Shown here: positions 18,809 through 31,456 of the stretch, in pieces | Position numbering within the stretch: position 1 is the first letter of the stretch | Layout: each line of letters begins with the position of its first letter | NCBI GenBank assembly: GCA_963707435.1 | Contig: CAVPPF010000002.1 | Location: 62,001 to 126,000, forward strand | Direction of reading: 5' to 3' | DNA: 64,000 nt | Origin: UBA4744 sp963707435 | GTDB lineage: Bacteria; Actinomycetota; Acidimicrobiia; Spongiisociales; UBA4744 | Translations under genes and position numbers: made by a program | The notes under the pieces: model-generated | Told to the model about the DNA's origin: nothing | The model's input: only the letters and a program-made list of their open reading frames with translations | Database searches by the model: none

Positions 18809-20842
18809 CTACGCGGGCCGGTCGGGTTCGGCGGATGCTGGTGGATCGCCCGCTTCGTCGGTCGATGTCGCCATCAGCCGCTCCATCACCTGAGTGCGGG
18901 CCCCCGGCATACCGAAGCCGGTGACCACGTCTGCCGGAGCGAGCACCGTGTTCCCCTCGGGCACCAGCACGGCCCGGCCCCGGCGGATCGCTACCAGCGT
19001 TATTCCGGCCGGCCAGTGCACTTCCTTGACCGGTCGTCCGTCTGCGACCGATCCGGCCGGAATGTGAAACTCGAAGAACTCGGCCTCGGGTCGAGCCCAC
19101 AACCTCTCCCGTTTGCGCCGGAGCTCAGTTTCGGTGACCTCGTTGAGCGCGAAGTGGTAGGCCTTGACGGCGGTCTCCCGGCGGAACATGCCGATCAAGC
19201 GGCTCGGGTCGTCTTCGGCGACAACCGGCAAGCGTCCTACGCCCAGCGATGCCATGCGTTCGAGCGCCAGCGACACCGGCGTGTCGGCGTTCACCGTTAC
19301 CGGGCGCGGGGTCATCGCTTCGACGGCTTTCACCTGATCGGAAGGACCGCCCGAACGCACAACGTCGGTGATGGTGATGATGCCGACCAGCGCATCCTCG
19401 TGGTCGACCACCGGCAACCCGTGGTGGCGGTTGCGGTCGAGGAGCCCTTGCACCTCGCCGGTGGTCATGTCGGGCCGAATCACCGAACCGCGCGGGGTCA
19501 TCACCTCGCCGACCGTCACCGTGTCCAGCAGGTCCACGTCACTGGTCTTCAGGAGACGGATGCCCCGCCGCACCAACGGGATCGTGTAGACGCTCTCTTT
19601 GTGGATGCGATCGGCGATCAGGGTGGCAAGCGAGGTGGCCAGCATGAGGGGCAGAACCAATTCATAGTCGCCGGTCAACTCGAAGACGATGAGAATCGAC
19701 GTGAGCGGAGCGCGGGCTACCGCGGCGAAGGCCGCTGCCATTCCCACGACGGCGAATGCGCCTGCGTCGAGTTCCGAAACCGACCAGATCGGGGCGATCA
19801 GCTCGGCCATTCCGGCACCCACCGTCGACCCGATGAAGAGGGCGGGCATGAAGTGTCCGCCCGACCCATGGGAGCCGAGCGTTCCGGCGGTGGCCAGGAT
19901 CTTCAATCCCGCCAGGCCGAAGAGAACCCACCAGGCGACTGCCAGGGTTTCGCCTCCGACCAGGCTCTGGATGAATTGTTGACCGGTGCCGAAGACCCGT
20001 GGTTCGAAAGCGATGATGCCGGCCACGGGAAACCCGAGCGCCAGCGGTCGGAGCCAGGGCCGCTTTTGGAAGAGGGGGATCGGGCCGTGGACCCGGTCGA
20101 AGGCTTTGAGGAACAGGAAGCCGAAACCGGCGGCCAGCACGCCGAGGAGGGCGTAGAGCAGCAACTCGCGGGGGTCGCCGACTTCGTGGGGAACGGCCGA
20201 CAGGATGCGTCCTTCACCGACCAGCGTGCGGGTGGTCACGGCAGCGGTGACCGAGGCAATGACCACTGCGTTGAGGTGGCGGATGGCGAAGTTGCCCAGG
20301 ATTACCTCCATGGCGAAGAGCATCCCGGCGATCGGCGCGTTGAAGGTGGCTCCAATTCCGGCTCCCGCTCCGGCGGCAACCAGGCTGCGGACCTGGTCCT
20401 CGCCCAACCCGCTGTGGCGTCCGATCGATGAGCCGATCCCGGCTCCGACCATCACGGTCGGACCCTCCCGTCCGGCCGAGCCGCCCCCACCCAGAGTCAA
20501 TGCGGTGGCCAGGATCTTGAGGCCAATCGAGCGGGTCGGGATGTACCCGGCCCGTACGGCCAGAGCAGCGGTGGTTTCGGGAACTCCCGAACCCCGGACC
20601 TCCGGGTAGCGCTGCGCGAGCAGCCAGGCGAGATAGAGGCCGACCGGCACGGTGAGCAAGACCAGGTACCGGCCGAAACCGGAGAGGGCTTCGAGTTCGA
20701 AGGTACCCCGGTTGACCAGGTCGATAGCGGCTATCAACCCGGCGCCAGCCAGGCCAGCCAGGAATCCAACCACCAGAGAGAGGGCTATGAAGACGGTGGT
20801 TCGGCGGGGATCGGCCAGCTTGCGGAGGCGTCTCTTGATCAC
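18809..20842 (-). CDS. ClC-family chloride channel/antiporter with CBS pair and RCK_C domain
   Basis: An intact 677-residue protein. The N-terminal ~430 residues form a ClC transporter with GSGVPE, GREGPTV (its Glu is the gating glutamate) and SHGSGGHFMP filter motifs. Two CBS domains follow (about 455-570) with GEVMTPRG and AMTPRPVTV signatures, then a TrkA-C/RCK_C-like domain (PAGITLVAIRRG). The combined CBS and RCK_C regulatory tail suggests nucleotide sensing. The conserved gating glutamate points to an H+/Cl- antiporter rather than a pure channel, but this is inference. GTG start, weak ribosome-binding site. Confidence 0.93.
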   Translation of the reverse strand: MIKRRLRKLADPRRTTVFIALSLVVGFLAGLAGAGLIAAIDLVNRGTFELEALSGFGRYLVLLTVPVGLYLAWLLAQRYPEVRGSGVPETTAALAVRAGYIPTRSIGLKILATALTLGGGGSAGREGPTVMVGAGIGSSIGRHSGLGEDQVRSLVAAGAGAGIGATFNAPIAGMLFAMEVILGNFAIRHLNAVVIASVTAAVTTRTLVGEGRILSAVPHEVGDPRELLLYALLGVLAAGFGFLFLKAFDRVHGPIPLFQKRPWLRPLALGFPVAGIIAFEPRVFGTGQQFIQSLVGGETLAVAWWVLFGLAGLKILATAGTLGSHGSGGHFMPALFIGSTVGAGMAELIAPIWSVSELDAGAFAVVGMAAAFAAVARAPLTSILIVFELTGDYELVLPLMLATSLATLIADRIHKESVYTIPLVRRGIRLLKTSDVDLLDTVTVGEVMTPRGSVIRPDMTTGEVQGLLDRNRHHGLPVVDHEDALVGIITITDVVRSGGPSDQVKAVEAMTPRPVTVNADTPVSLALERMASLGVGRLPVVAEDDPSRLIGMFRRETAVKAYHFALNEVTETELRRKRERLWARPEAEFFEFHIPAGSVADGRPVKEVHWPAGITLVAIRRGRAVLVPEGNTVLAPADVVTGFGMPGARTQVMERLMATSTDEAGDPPASAEPDRPA

Positions 20843-20851
20843 CCCGTGAAA

Positions 20852-22642
20852 CTAGTTGGTCGCCCTGGGGGTCGGTTGGTGTCGGTCCAGCAGGCTGGGC
20901 GTAGGTTGCGCCTCGGTCCCGGCATCGCGCGGCCGGGTTCGCGTACCCGGTTGGCCGGCTACGGAGGCGATGAGGGCCAGTACGAGCACGGCCAGCAAGA
21001 TCACAACGGCGACGGTCTCAACCAATTCCGAATCCGGATTGCCCGGTCGCGGCAGTGCCATCAGGAAGAACGTGTCGACGGTCGGCACCATCAGGATGAG
21101 CGAGGGCGCAGCAACCAGGATCAGCGAGACGAACCGGGATGCGCGCCCGGGGCGTGCCCCGGCCTGCCAGATCAAGGCGATCGAGCCACCCAGAGCGGGC
21201 CAGACGAAGAGGTAGCTCGCTCCCGGCAGCAACACGCTCGTGACGATTGCGAGGGCAACCCAGACGAGAACCACACTTGCGGAAGCGTCGAGATTGACCC
21301 ATCGCCGCTTCGCTCCCCGCCACATCAGTGCCCCAAGTCCGGCGCTGAGCGCCAGCAGTGCGAATAGGTAGGCGTAGCTCTCTCCAACCGCAGGCATTTG
21401 GCGGGCCTTGCTGAAGAGACTCCACACCACGGTGGATGCCAGCATCGCTACGACCACGCCGACCAGCACAACTCCGGAACCGAGGAGGAGCAGCCAGAAG
21501 TGCAGTCCTCTCCGGCCGATCCGGCGTGCCAGGGCCACTGCGCAGAGGACGACGGCCATACTCGCCAAGGGGAGGGCCCAACCAACCGGATAGCGCACGA
21601 TCCATGACCGCAGCACGGTGAAGAAGACGAGTTCCCCGGACGGGGGTGGTTCGGAGAGATCCAGGTCACCAAACTGACGGGTCAGCGATACCGCGTAGGA
21701 GCCGTGCTGTTGGAGGCTGCCAAGACCGACGTTGTCGGTGGAGTCGGCGAAGGTGTGGTAGATCGGAGTTCCGCGAAGATAAGCGAGATGGAATCCCGGT
21801 ACGTTCGCTTCGGCGAACGGATCGAAATCGGTTCCGATTCCGCCAAACAGCTTCACCGTGTCGGTGAGGAACGAGAAAGCTACGGGGTGGGCCGCCGCTT
21901 CGGCCAACCCTTCCACGAGCCACTCGTGCGGTCCGTTCAGTTCCACCACCATGGACTGTCCTGATCCACCCGCGGCCTCGAAATTCACGACGAATCCAAC
22001 ATCGTCTGCCCAAGGATGCTGCGCTACGAAGGCCGTTGAGCCGTAACGGGGGGCGGGTTCCTCCCCATCGGTGAGCAGCACGATCACGTCGTTGCGAACG
22101 GGCGGGCCGGCCAGCAAGGCCCGGGCAGTGTCCAGGATGGCCGCCACCGCGGCGGCGTTGTCGTTCGCTCCGAACGTCCACGGCGTCGAGTCGTAGTGGG
22201 CGACCAGTGCGATTGCTCCGGTCGAGTCCAGGCCCTCGAGGCGGGCCATGACGTTGACCGCCTCCACCATCTCGCCCGGTGCGGCGTAGTAGTCCGGAAC
22301 GGTCAGAGCTTGAAGTTGGGGCTCCAAACCGAGAGCCGTCAACTCGCTCTCCAGGTAGCTCCGAACGCGAGCGTTGGCGGCGCTTCCCATCGGGTGAGGC
22401 TCCTCAGCGATGATCGCAATGTGTTCCAGGGCTCGTTCGGCGGAGAACTCGCCGGGAGTTGTCTCGGCGGGCGGTTGCCGGGTCACGATAGGAAGCAGGC
22501 TCAATGCGCCTATCGCCAGGATCGTCAGGGTTCCAATGATCAGAGTGACACGACGGACCGGCGGAGGATCCCCGGCGGGAGGCAAACCGTTCTGGATGGT
22601 CATCATTCGCAATCGCGAGTACATCCGCACCCTACGAACCAA
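20852..22642 (-). CDS. M28 metallopeptidase with multi-helix membrane tail
   Basis: After an N-terminal helix (about 31-50) comes an extracytoplasmic M28 aminopeptidase domain: LVAHYDSTPW, GANDNAAAVAAIL, LLTDGEEP, VVNFEAAG and IYHTFADSTDN carry the zinc ligands and catalytic glutamate. The C-terminal ~250 residues hold about seven membrane helices, an arrangement like eukaryotic ER metallopeptidase 1. The first codons are uncertain: ATG 22642 lies inside a 9-bp palindrome at 22632-22654, and internal ATGs (for example MMTIQNG) are alternatives. It should trim exported peptides. The frame is intact. Confidence 0.88.
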   Translation of the reverse strand: MVRRVRMYSRLRMMTIQNGLPPAGDPPPVRRVTLIIGTLTILAIGALSLLPIVTRQPPAETTPGEFSAERALEHIAIIAEEPHPMGSAANARVRSYLESELTALGLEPQLQALTVPDYYAAPGEMVEAVNVMARLEGLDSTGAIALVAHYDSTPWTFGANDNAAAVAAILDTARALLAGPPVRNDVIVLLTDGEEPAPRYGSTAFVAQHPWADDVGFVVNFEAAGGSGQSMVVELNGPHEWLVEGLAEAAAHPVAFSFLTDTVKLFGGIGTDFDPFAEANVPGFHLAYLRGTPIYHTFADSTDNVGLGSLQQHGSYAVSLTRQFGDLDLSEPPPSGELVFFTVLRSWIVRYPVGWALPLASMAVVLCAVALARRIGRRGLHFWLLLLGSGVVLVGVVVAMLASTVVWSLFSKARQMPAVGESYAYLFALLALSAGLGALMWRGAKRRWVNLDASASVVLVWVALAIVTSVLLPGASYLFVWPALGGSIALIWQAGARPGRASRFVSLILVAAPSLILMVPTVDTFFLMALPRPGNPDSELVETVAVVILLAVLVLALIASVAGQPGTRTRPRDAGTEAQPTPSLLDRHQPTPRATN

Positions 22643-22654
22643 CTGGGTTCGTAG
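22632..22654 (-). promoter_or_regulatory. Palindrome over the M28 gene start
   Basis: CTACGAACC at 22632-22640 pairs perfectly with GGTTCGTAG at 22646-22654 around a 5-base loop. It overlaps the first possible ATG of the M28 gene and could be an operator or a hairpin that affects translation. It has no T run on either strand that would make it a clear terminator. Confidence 0.35.
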
Positions 22655-22802
22655 CTAGGGCATAAGGTCACAAGGACGCTCCCCGGGAACACTTCATACG
22701 AGGTTGGAGCGGAGCGTCGAGTCGCAGCCCGGTCTGGTCGGTTCGATGGGCCGCCGGCTTCGGAGGTCCGATTCCGCTCCGATCGCCACCGCTTGCCGGA
22801 AC

Positions 22803-23008
22803 CTACTTCCGAAACCCCCGGGGTCCCCGCAGCACCCGGGCCGGGAGCCCGATCACGGCACCGACCAGCTCGAGCACACCCTTGACCGACACTCCGATCA
22901 GCCGGAACGGGAGGGCAATCAGCCACACGATCGGGTAGAGCAGGAGTGCCAGCAGGGCCAGCGGCCAGGCAATGACCAGCAAGATCAGCCAGAGAAGGAA
23001 GCCGGCCA

Positions 23009-23009
<1 letters not shown>
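22803..23009 (-). CDS. Small membrane protein behind acnA
   Basis: This 68-residue protein has two hydrophobic helices (about 3-25 and 27-47) and a basic C-terminal tail. The ATG overlaps the aconitase stop codon (TGATG), so it is translationally coupled to acnA. No family is recognised. It may be an accidental ORF, but the overlap, the hydrophobic pattern and the clean coupling make a real gene likely. Confidence 0.55.
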
Positions 23010-25753
<2,744 letters not shown>

Positions 25754-25784
25754 GGTCACCTCTAGGAAGAATGGCCGAGTTTTG

Positions 25785-25790
25785 ACCATT
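25785..25790 (-). promoter_or_regulatory. Likely -10 element of acnA
   Basis: On the minus strand the hexamer TACAAT lies about 30 bases before the acnA start codon. No good -35 is visible upstream of it, so the call is tentative. It lies in the divergent region shared with rplY. Confidence 0.4.
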
Positions 25791-25828
25791 GTACCGCCGG
25801 CGTCGATGGCCCCGGGCCCGGCAGGGCT

Positions 25829-25856
25829 TTGCTTCCCGGTCCCCAGGAGGCATAAT
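25829..25856 (+). promoter_or_regulatory. Probable sigma70 promoter of rplY
   Basis: TTGCTT at 25829-25834 and CATAAT at 25851-25856 are separated by 16 bases, close to the sigma70 consensus. The L25 start codon lies 40 bases downstream, after a GAGGAG ribosome-binding site. Confidence 0.5.
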
Positions 25857-25896
25857 TGCTGCTCCACACGTTCACTTTTTTCCGAGGAGTACATCA

Positions 25897-26556
25897 ATGG
25901 AAGTCACGCTGCGCGCTGAGACAGGGCGAACTCAGGGAAGTCGCCCAACGCGGCGTCTTCGACTGACCGGTCAGGTGCCGGCCGTCGTTTACGGCAAGGA
26001 CATCGAAGCCCAGCCGATTGCGGTCGACGCCCGGGAGCTCCACGGGGTACTGCATACCGAAGCCGGCCTCAACGCCCTGATCAATCTGGAGATCGACGGG
26101 GGCAAGAAGCAGCTGACCATGGCGAAGGTGGTCGATCGACACCCGGTACGGGGCGAGATCATCCACGTCGATTTTGTGACCATTTCGCTCACCGAGAAGA
26201 CCCGGGCTGAGGTTGCCCTCGATCTTCAGGGCGATCCGATCGGTGTCCGCGAGGGCGGCATCATCGAGACCATCAACAATATGGTGCTCGTCGAAGCCTT
26301 GCCGACCGACATCCCGACCAGCATCGTCATCGATGTCACCGATTTGGATGTCGGCGATACGGTGCGTATCTCCGACCTTCCCGTGATCGAAGGCGTCGAA
26401 TACATCGACGATCCGGAAGACCCGCTCGTCACCATCGTGTTGCCCGCGGCGGAAGTCGCCGAGGAAGAGGAACTCGAGGAAGGCGAAGAGGGCGAGGAAG
26501 GCGAAGAGGGCGAGGAAGGCGAAGAGGGCGAAGAAGGCGAGAGCAGCGACGAGTAG
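25897..26556 (+). CDS. rplY: 50S ribosomal protein L25 / Ctc
   Basis: This 219-residue protein has the N-terminal L25 5S-rRNA-binding domain (LRAETGRTQGSRPTRRLR, then VPAVVYGKD) and the TL5/Ctc-type C-terminal beta domain. The last ~30 residues are almost pure Glu/Gly (EEGEEG repeats encoded by an 18-base DNA repeat around 26476-26535), an acidic tail seen in Ctc proteins of Actinobacteria, here unusually regular. ATG 25897 is preceded by GAGGAG. It is followed after 20 bases by pth, the usual neighbour. Confidence 0.95.
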   Translation: MEVTLRAETGRTQGSRPTRRLRLTGQVPAVVYGKDIEAQPIAVDARELHGVLHTEAGLNALINLEIDGGKKQLTMAKVVDRHPVRGEIIHVDFVTISLTEKTRAEVALDLQGDPIGVREGGIIETINNMVLVEALPTDIPTSIVIDVTDLDVGDTVRISDLPVIEGVEYIDDPEDPLVTIVLPAAEVAEEEELEEGEEGEEGEEGEEGEEGEEGESSDE

Positions 26557-26576
26557 TCGTTCGGTCGGAGAGCCCT

Positions 26577-27159
26577 GTGCAGGTCATCGTCGGTCTCCGC
26601 AATCCGGGCTCGGAATACGCCGGCACCCGGCACAACGCTGGTGCCGAGGTCGCCGAAGCGCTTGCCTCTCGCTGGGACGTGCGGCTCAAGCGCGGACCGC
26701 TGCGGGTGCGAGCGGACCTGGCCAGGCATGTCATCGGAGATCGATCGGTGATCCTCGCCGTACCGCGGACCTTCATGAATACGTGCGGCCCGGCCGTGGT
26801 TTCCATCCTTCGCTACTACAAGGCCGGACCTGAGGATCTGCTGGTCATCCACGACGACATCGATCTGCCGTTTGCCCGATTGCGTCTTCAGTATCGCCCG
26901 CGGATCCGGCGGTCACAACGGCGTGAAGTCCATCGTTCAATCCCTCGGCAATAACGACTTTCACCGGTTGAAGATTGGAGTTGGACGTCCGCCCGGCCGG
27001 ATGGATCCGGCTGCTTATGTGCTCCGTCCCTTTGCGAAGTCCGAACGTGAGGAAGTGGATTTCCTCGTTCGGGATGCAGCAGACGTCGTCGAGCACTGGA
27101 TCGCCGATCGCGAGGGAGCCGTCCAACTGGCGGCGCGCCGGCGGTCACCTGCGGACTGA
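26577..27159 (+). CDS. pth: Peptidyl-tRNA hydrolase, one frameshift
   Basis: Pth releases tRNA from stalled peptidyl-tRNA. The conserved residues are present in both frame halves: Asn in VGLRNPGSEYAGTRHNAG with its catalytic His, VIHDDIDLPF, and GGHNGVKSI. One extra base near 26895 splits the gene. The GTG start gives about 194 residues, the normal size. Following rplY, it is in the standard L25-pth order. The gene is essential, so the shift is most likely an error. Confidence 0.93.
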
Positions 27160-27218
27160 GCCCGAAGGACTGCGCCGGGTTGTAGCGTTGAGTTGCGAGC
27201 CGGCCTGGAGGATTCGAA

Positions 27219-28716
27219 ATGGCGGAATACGTCGGAGCGCTGGATCAGGGTACGACCAGCACTCGCTTCATGGTCTTCGATCGCGGAGGACGGGTGGTCT
27301 CTACCCATCAGGAAGAGCATCGCCAGATCTTTCCGAAACCTGGATGGGTCGAGCATGATGCACTTGAGATATGGGATCGAGATCCCGGCAGGTCATCTCC
27401 AAGGGCCTCCAGCGCGGAGGTCTCCGCCCGGTCGATCTGGCCGCCGTGGGGATCACCAATCAGCGGGAGACGGCGGTGGTGTGGGAACGGGCCACGGGCA
27501 AGCCGATCCACAACGCCATCGTGTGGCAGGACACCCGGACCGCGGACCTCTGCAACGAACTGGCGGCCGAGGGCGGGCCCGATAGGTTCCGCAAACAAAC
27601 CGGTTTGCCGCTGGCGACCTACTTCGCCGGGCCCAAGGCGGCCTGGCTGCTCGACAACGTTGCCGGGGCCCGGGCTCGTGCCGCAGGCAGGCGAGTTGTT
27701 GTTTGGCACGATCGACAGCTGGCTCGTGTGGAACTTGACCGGCGGGACCGTCCGGTGGGCGGCATGTCACCGATGTGACCAATGCCTCGCGAACGCTGTT
27801 GATGAATCTGGCCACGCTGGATTGGGATGATGAACTCCTGGCTGCGATGGGAGTGCCTCGGCCGATGCTTCCCGAGATCCGTCCGTCGTCGGAGGTGTAC
27901 GGCCGGGCAGTCGATCCGCTCGACGGAATACCCATTTCCGGAATCCTGGGAGACCAGCAAGCCGCCCTGTTTGGCCAGGCTTGCTTCGATGTCGGCGACG
28001 CCAAGAACACGTACGGCACCGGTTGTTTCATGCTTCTGAATACCGGGCGGATCCGGTCACACTCCCGCAACGGTCTGTTGACGACGGTTGCCTACCAGAT
28101 CGGTGGTCATCCGGCGGCCTATGCCCTCGAGGGCTCGATCGCGATAGCCGGGGCGTTGGTCCAGTGGTTGCGAGACAATCTCGGGATCATTGAGTCGGCC
28201 CCGGAGGTGGAAGCTCTGGCCCGATCGGTCGACGACAACGGTGGCGTCTATTTCGTCCCGGCCTTCTCGGGTCTCTTTGCTCCCCATTGGAGGAGCGATG
28301 CACGCGGCGTAATTGCCGGGACTGACCCGGTTCGCGAACAAAGGCCACTAGCCCGGGCGGCATTGGAAGCCACGGCCTTCCAAACCCGGGAGGTGCTCGA
28401 CGCCATGAACCTCGACTCGGGCGTCGACCTCACGTCACTCAAAGTGGACGGTGGCATGGTGTTCAACGAACTGTTGATGCAATTCCAGGCCGATCAGCTG
28501 GGGGTGCCGGTGATGCGTCCCGTGGTGGCGGAGACCACCGCACTGGGAGCTGCGTATGCAGCGGGTCTGGCAGTTGGTTTCTGGGAGGATGTCGACGACT
28601 TGCGGGCCAATTGGGGTTTGGACCAGCAGTGGGATCCGACTGCGTCCGGTTCCCAACGTGACGAACTCTTTGCGCAGTGGAAGAAGGCCGTGAGCCGAAC
28701 CCTCGACTGGGTCTAG
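27219..28716 (+). CDS. glpK: Glycerol kinase, three frameshifts
   Basis: GlpK phosphorylates glycerol to sn-glycerol 3-phosphate. GALDQGTTSTRFMVFDRGG is the N-terminal phosphate-binding motif, GITNQRETAVVW and IVWQDTRTADLC follow, and the second nucleotide motif KVDGGMVFNELLMQFQAD is near the C-terminus. Shifts near 27385, 27675 and 27765 are required. The sum of about 499 residues equals the family norm. The start is ATG with a GGAGG ribosome-binding site. No glpF or glpD is adjacent. Confidence 0.93.
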
Positions 28717-28772
28717 ATGATCGGACCGAGGCGACTGGTAGCCTCTCCGTGGCCAAGCAGAGCGAGGAGCGG

Positions 28773-29175
28773 ATGAAGATCGTCGTTGGATTCGTCAGGA
28801 GCGCAGCGGGCAAAGCGGCGCTCGATCGGGCCATTGAAGAAGCCAAGTTGCGAGAGGCGCGTCTCATCGTGGTGCATTCGATGGAAGGTGGCGACAAGGA
28901 AGGCGCCAGAAGAGGTTCTCACGTACCGGACAGAACTGGAAGCAGTTGAGCAGCGCCTCATCGACCTCGAGGTCTCCCACGAGATCCACGAGTTCGTGCG
29001 CGGTCAATCACCCAGCGAGGATCTCATCCAATGCGCCCGAGACGAAAGCGCCGACTTGATCGTTATCGGCTTGCGACGGCGTTCGCCGGTCGGAAAGCTG
29101 TTGCTGGGAAGCAACGCGCAGGAGATTCTGCTCGATGCCGAATGTCCGGTGCTGGCGGTAAAAGCGAGCTACTGA
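28773..29175 (+). CDS. Universal stress protein, one frameshift
   Basis: A UspA-fold protein of about 134 residues. MKIVVGFVRSAAGKAAL is the N-terminal strand, ADLIVIGLRRRSP and GKLLLGSNAQEILLDAECPV are the ATP-binding Gx2Gx9G(S) block. One shift near 28908 is needed. Usp proteins bind ATP in stress and starvation; a specific role is unknown. Confidence 0.85.
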
Positions 29176-29186
29176 CCGACGCGTTC

Positions 29187-29782
29187 ATGCCCGATTTCAC
29201 CTGCTCAGATTGTGGCGCGGCCTTTTCTCTGCCCTGCGTCCGTCCTCGACCGGTATCCCGGCTGGCAACCTTCCCGATGTCTTGCCTGCCGAAAGGGCGG
29301 TCCAAAGCAGTCCGGGGCGGGTCCGGCCCGGAACGGCCGGATCTGGAGGATCCCCTTTCCGGAGTGTTCACCGACGGAGGAGCGTCTCCGAATCCCGGCC
29401 CCGGGCGGATGGGGAGCCGTCTACGTGATCGACGACGTGCTCATCGCGGAGGAACACGGATCACGAACCCTCGACCACGAACAACCGGATGGAGCTGACG
29501 GCGTTGATTGCCGCGCTTCGTCTGGTCCCGTCCGGCGTTCCGACCATCGTGTACAGCGACAGCAATCTGGCGGTGCGGACGATCAACGAATGGGCCGCAG
29601 GGTGGGAGAAGCGAGGCTGGAAACGCAAGACCGGGCAGGTCGAGAACCTCGATCTGGTCCAGACGGTCTACCAGGGGTTTCGCCGGCGTCCGGAACTCGA
29701 TCTGCGTTGGATCAAAGCCCATGCCGGATTCAAGTGGAACGAGTATGCCGACCAGCTCGCCAATCGGTGGCGTGACCTCTAA
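29187..29782 (+). CDS. rnhA: RNase HI with N-terminal zinc-ribbon, frameshifted
   Basis: The start MPDFTCSDCGAAF plus a second cysteine pair (CLACRKG) forms a probable four-cysteine zinc ribbon of about 40 residues. The RNase HI domain follows: FTDGGASPNPGPGGW with the first Asp, NRMELTALIAALRLV with Glu, VYSDSNLAVRTINEW with the second Asp, and HAGFKWNEYADQLAN with the last Asp, so all four DEDD residues are present. At least three shifts (about 29225, 29350 and 29470) must be repaired. It should cleave RNA in RNA-DNA hybrids. Total about 198 residues. Confidence 0.85.
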
Positions 29783-29928
29783 ACCGTGACCGGTTGAGGA
29801 ACGAGCAGCAGCGAGGTTCCGCACGCCGGGGATTCGCCCGGAAGCCCGATCGCTCGCCACCCGGCCGGGACGGTCCGCAACGACCCGTCGGTCGTGTCAG
29901 ACTGTTTCGATCTAGTCGAGAGTGAGCC

Positions 29929-31309
29929 ATGCCGTACAGAACGATCATCGAGCCCTTCCGTATCCACAGTGTGCAGGCCATCGATTTCCCGACCGCCGAG
30001 GAACGTGAAGAAGCTCTGCAACGGGCGGGCTACAACCTCTTCGGGCTGCACGGCGATGAGGTGATCATCGATCTGCTGACCGACTCCGGCACCGGTGCGA
30101 TGTCGGCTCAACAGTGGGCGGGGATGATGGTCGGAGACGAATCGTACGCAGGGAGCCGTTCGTTCTACCGGTTCCGGGACGTCATCGCAGACCTCACGAC
30201 TTCAAGGAGATCATCCCCACGCATCAAGGCCGGGCCGCGGAGAAGATCCTCTTCACCACCGTGGTCAGCGCAGGTGACGTGGTTCCGAACAACACGCACT
30301 TCGATACGACGCGGGCCAACGTCGAGTATCAAGGAGCTGAGGCCCGTGACCTGGTGATCGCCGAGGGCCGGGATCCGGCATCGGAGTATCCGTTCAAAGG
30401 CAACATGGATGTCGACGCTCTCGTTCGGACCATCGAGGAGGTCGGGCGTGAACGGGTGCCGCTGGTCATGGTCACCGTGACCAACAACTCCGGCGGCGGT
30501 CAGCCCGTTTCGATGGCCAACCTGCGTGCCGTTCGTGAGGTTTGTGATCGCTACGAGCATCCCGTTCTTCCTCGATGCGTGCCGGTTCGCCGAGAACGCC
30601 TGGTTCATCAAACAGCGTGAGGATGGATACGCAGGCGTCGTCGCCAAAAGCGATTGCTCAGGAGATGTTCTCGCTGGTCGACGGGTGCACTATGTCCGCC
30701 AAGAAGGACGGTCTGTCCAACATCGGCGGGTTCCTGGCGCATGAACAACCCGGAGACTGCTCAGCTGTGCCGGAACCTGCTGATTCTCGACCGAAGGGTT
30801 TTCCCACCTACGGCGGCCTGGCGGGGTACGACCTCGAAGCCATCGCGCAAGGACTGGTCGAGGTGCTTCAGGAGGAATATCTCCAATACCGGATCCGATC
30901 GACGGCCTACCTGGCGGAGAAGGTGAGCAGTGCCGGGGTTCCGATCGTGCGGCCCCCCGGCGGACACGCCGTCTACCTCGACGCCAAGAGCTTCCTCGCG
31001 CACATCCCGGCGAACGAGTACCCGGCCCAGTCCCTGGCCGTCGAGCTCTACCGCGAAGGCGGCGTGCGAGGCGTGGAGATCGGCTCGGTCATGTTCGGCA
31101 AACCGCAAGCCGACGGCACCGAAGTCCCGGCCGCCATGGAACTGGTTCGTCTCGCCGTTCCCCGTCGCACCTACACCCAGTCGCACATCGACTACGTCGG
31201 CGAGGTCGTGATTGCTGTGGCCGAACGGGCCGAGACGCTGCGTGGCTATCGCATCGTTGAGCAGGCACCCTGGCTGCGCCACTTCACCGCTCGCTTCGAG
31301 CCGATCTGA
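29929..31309 (+). CDS. Tryptophanase-family beta-eliminating lyase, frameshifted
   Basis: A PLP enzyme of the tryptophanase/tyrosine phenol-lyase family (about 460 residues). TMSAKKDGLSNIGGFLA holds the PLP lysine; FAENAWFIKQRE, EGFPTYGGLAGYDLEAIA-like and MELVRLAVPRRTYTQSH blocks match tryptophanase more than tyrosine phenol-lyase. The lyase splits tryptophan (or tyrosine) to indole (or phenol), pyruvate and ammonia. At least five shifts (about 30190, 30560, 30650, 30740 and 30800) are needed. No tnaB or tnaC leader is nearby. The substrate-specific residues were not assigned, so no gene symbol is given. Confidence 0.85.
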
Positions 31310-31353
31310 GGAGTAGTCTACCAGGTCCCGGTCCGGAGAGAGCGACGCCCTGC

Positions 31354-31370
31354 TCCCCGGTTACCGGGGA
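31354..31370. terminator. Short GC hairpin after the lyase gene
   Basis: TCCCCGG TTA CCGGGGA is a perfect 7-bp stem with a 3-base loop, about 45 bases after the lyase stop. There is no T tract on the plus strand, so termination is only a possibility. Confidence 0.35.
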
Positions 31371-31456
31371 CTCTGCACTCTAGATTTCACTCCTCGCCGC
31401 GCCCTGTAGGGTTCCGGGTACGGGTTCTTCCCGGGACCCGGCGAGAGGAGCTGTGG

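Noticed and set aside
26476..26556. The EEG repeats of L25 as an amplified element
   Set aside because: Acidic tails are normal in Ctc-type L25 proteins; the DNA repetition follows from the amino-acid composition.
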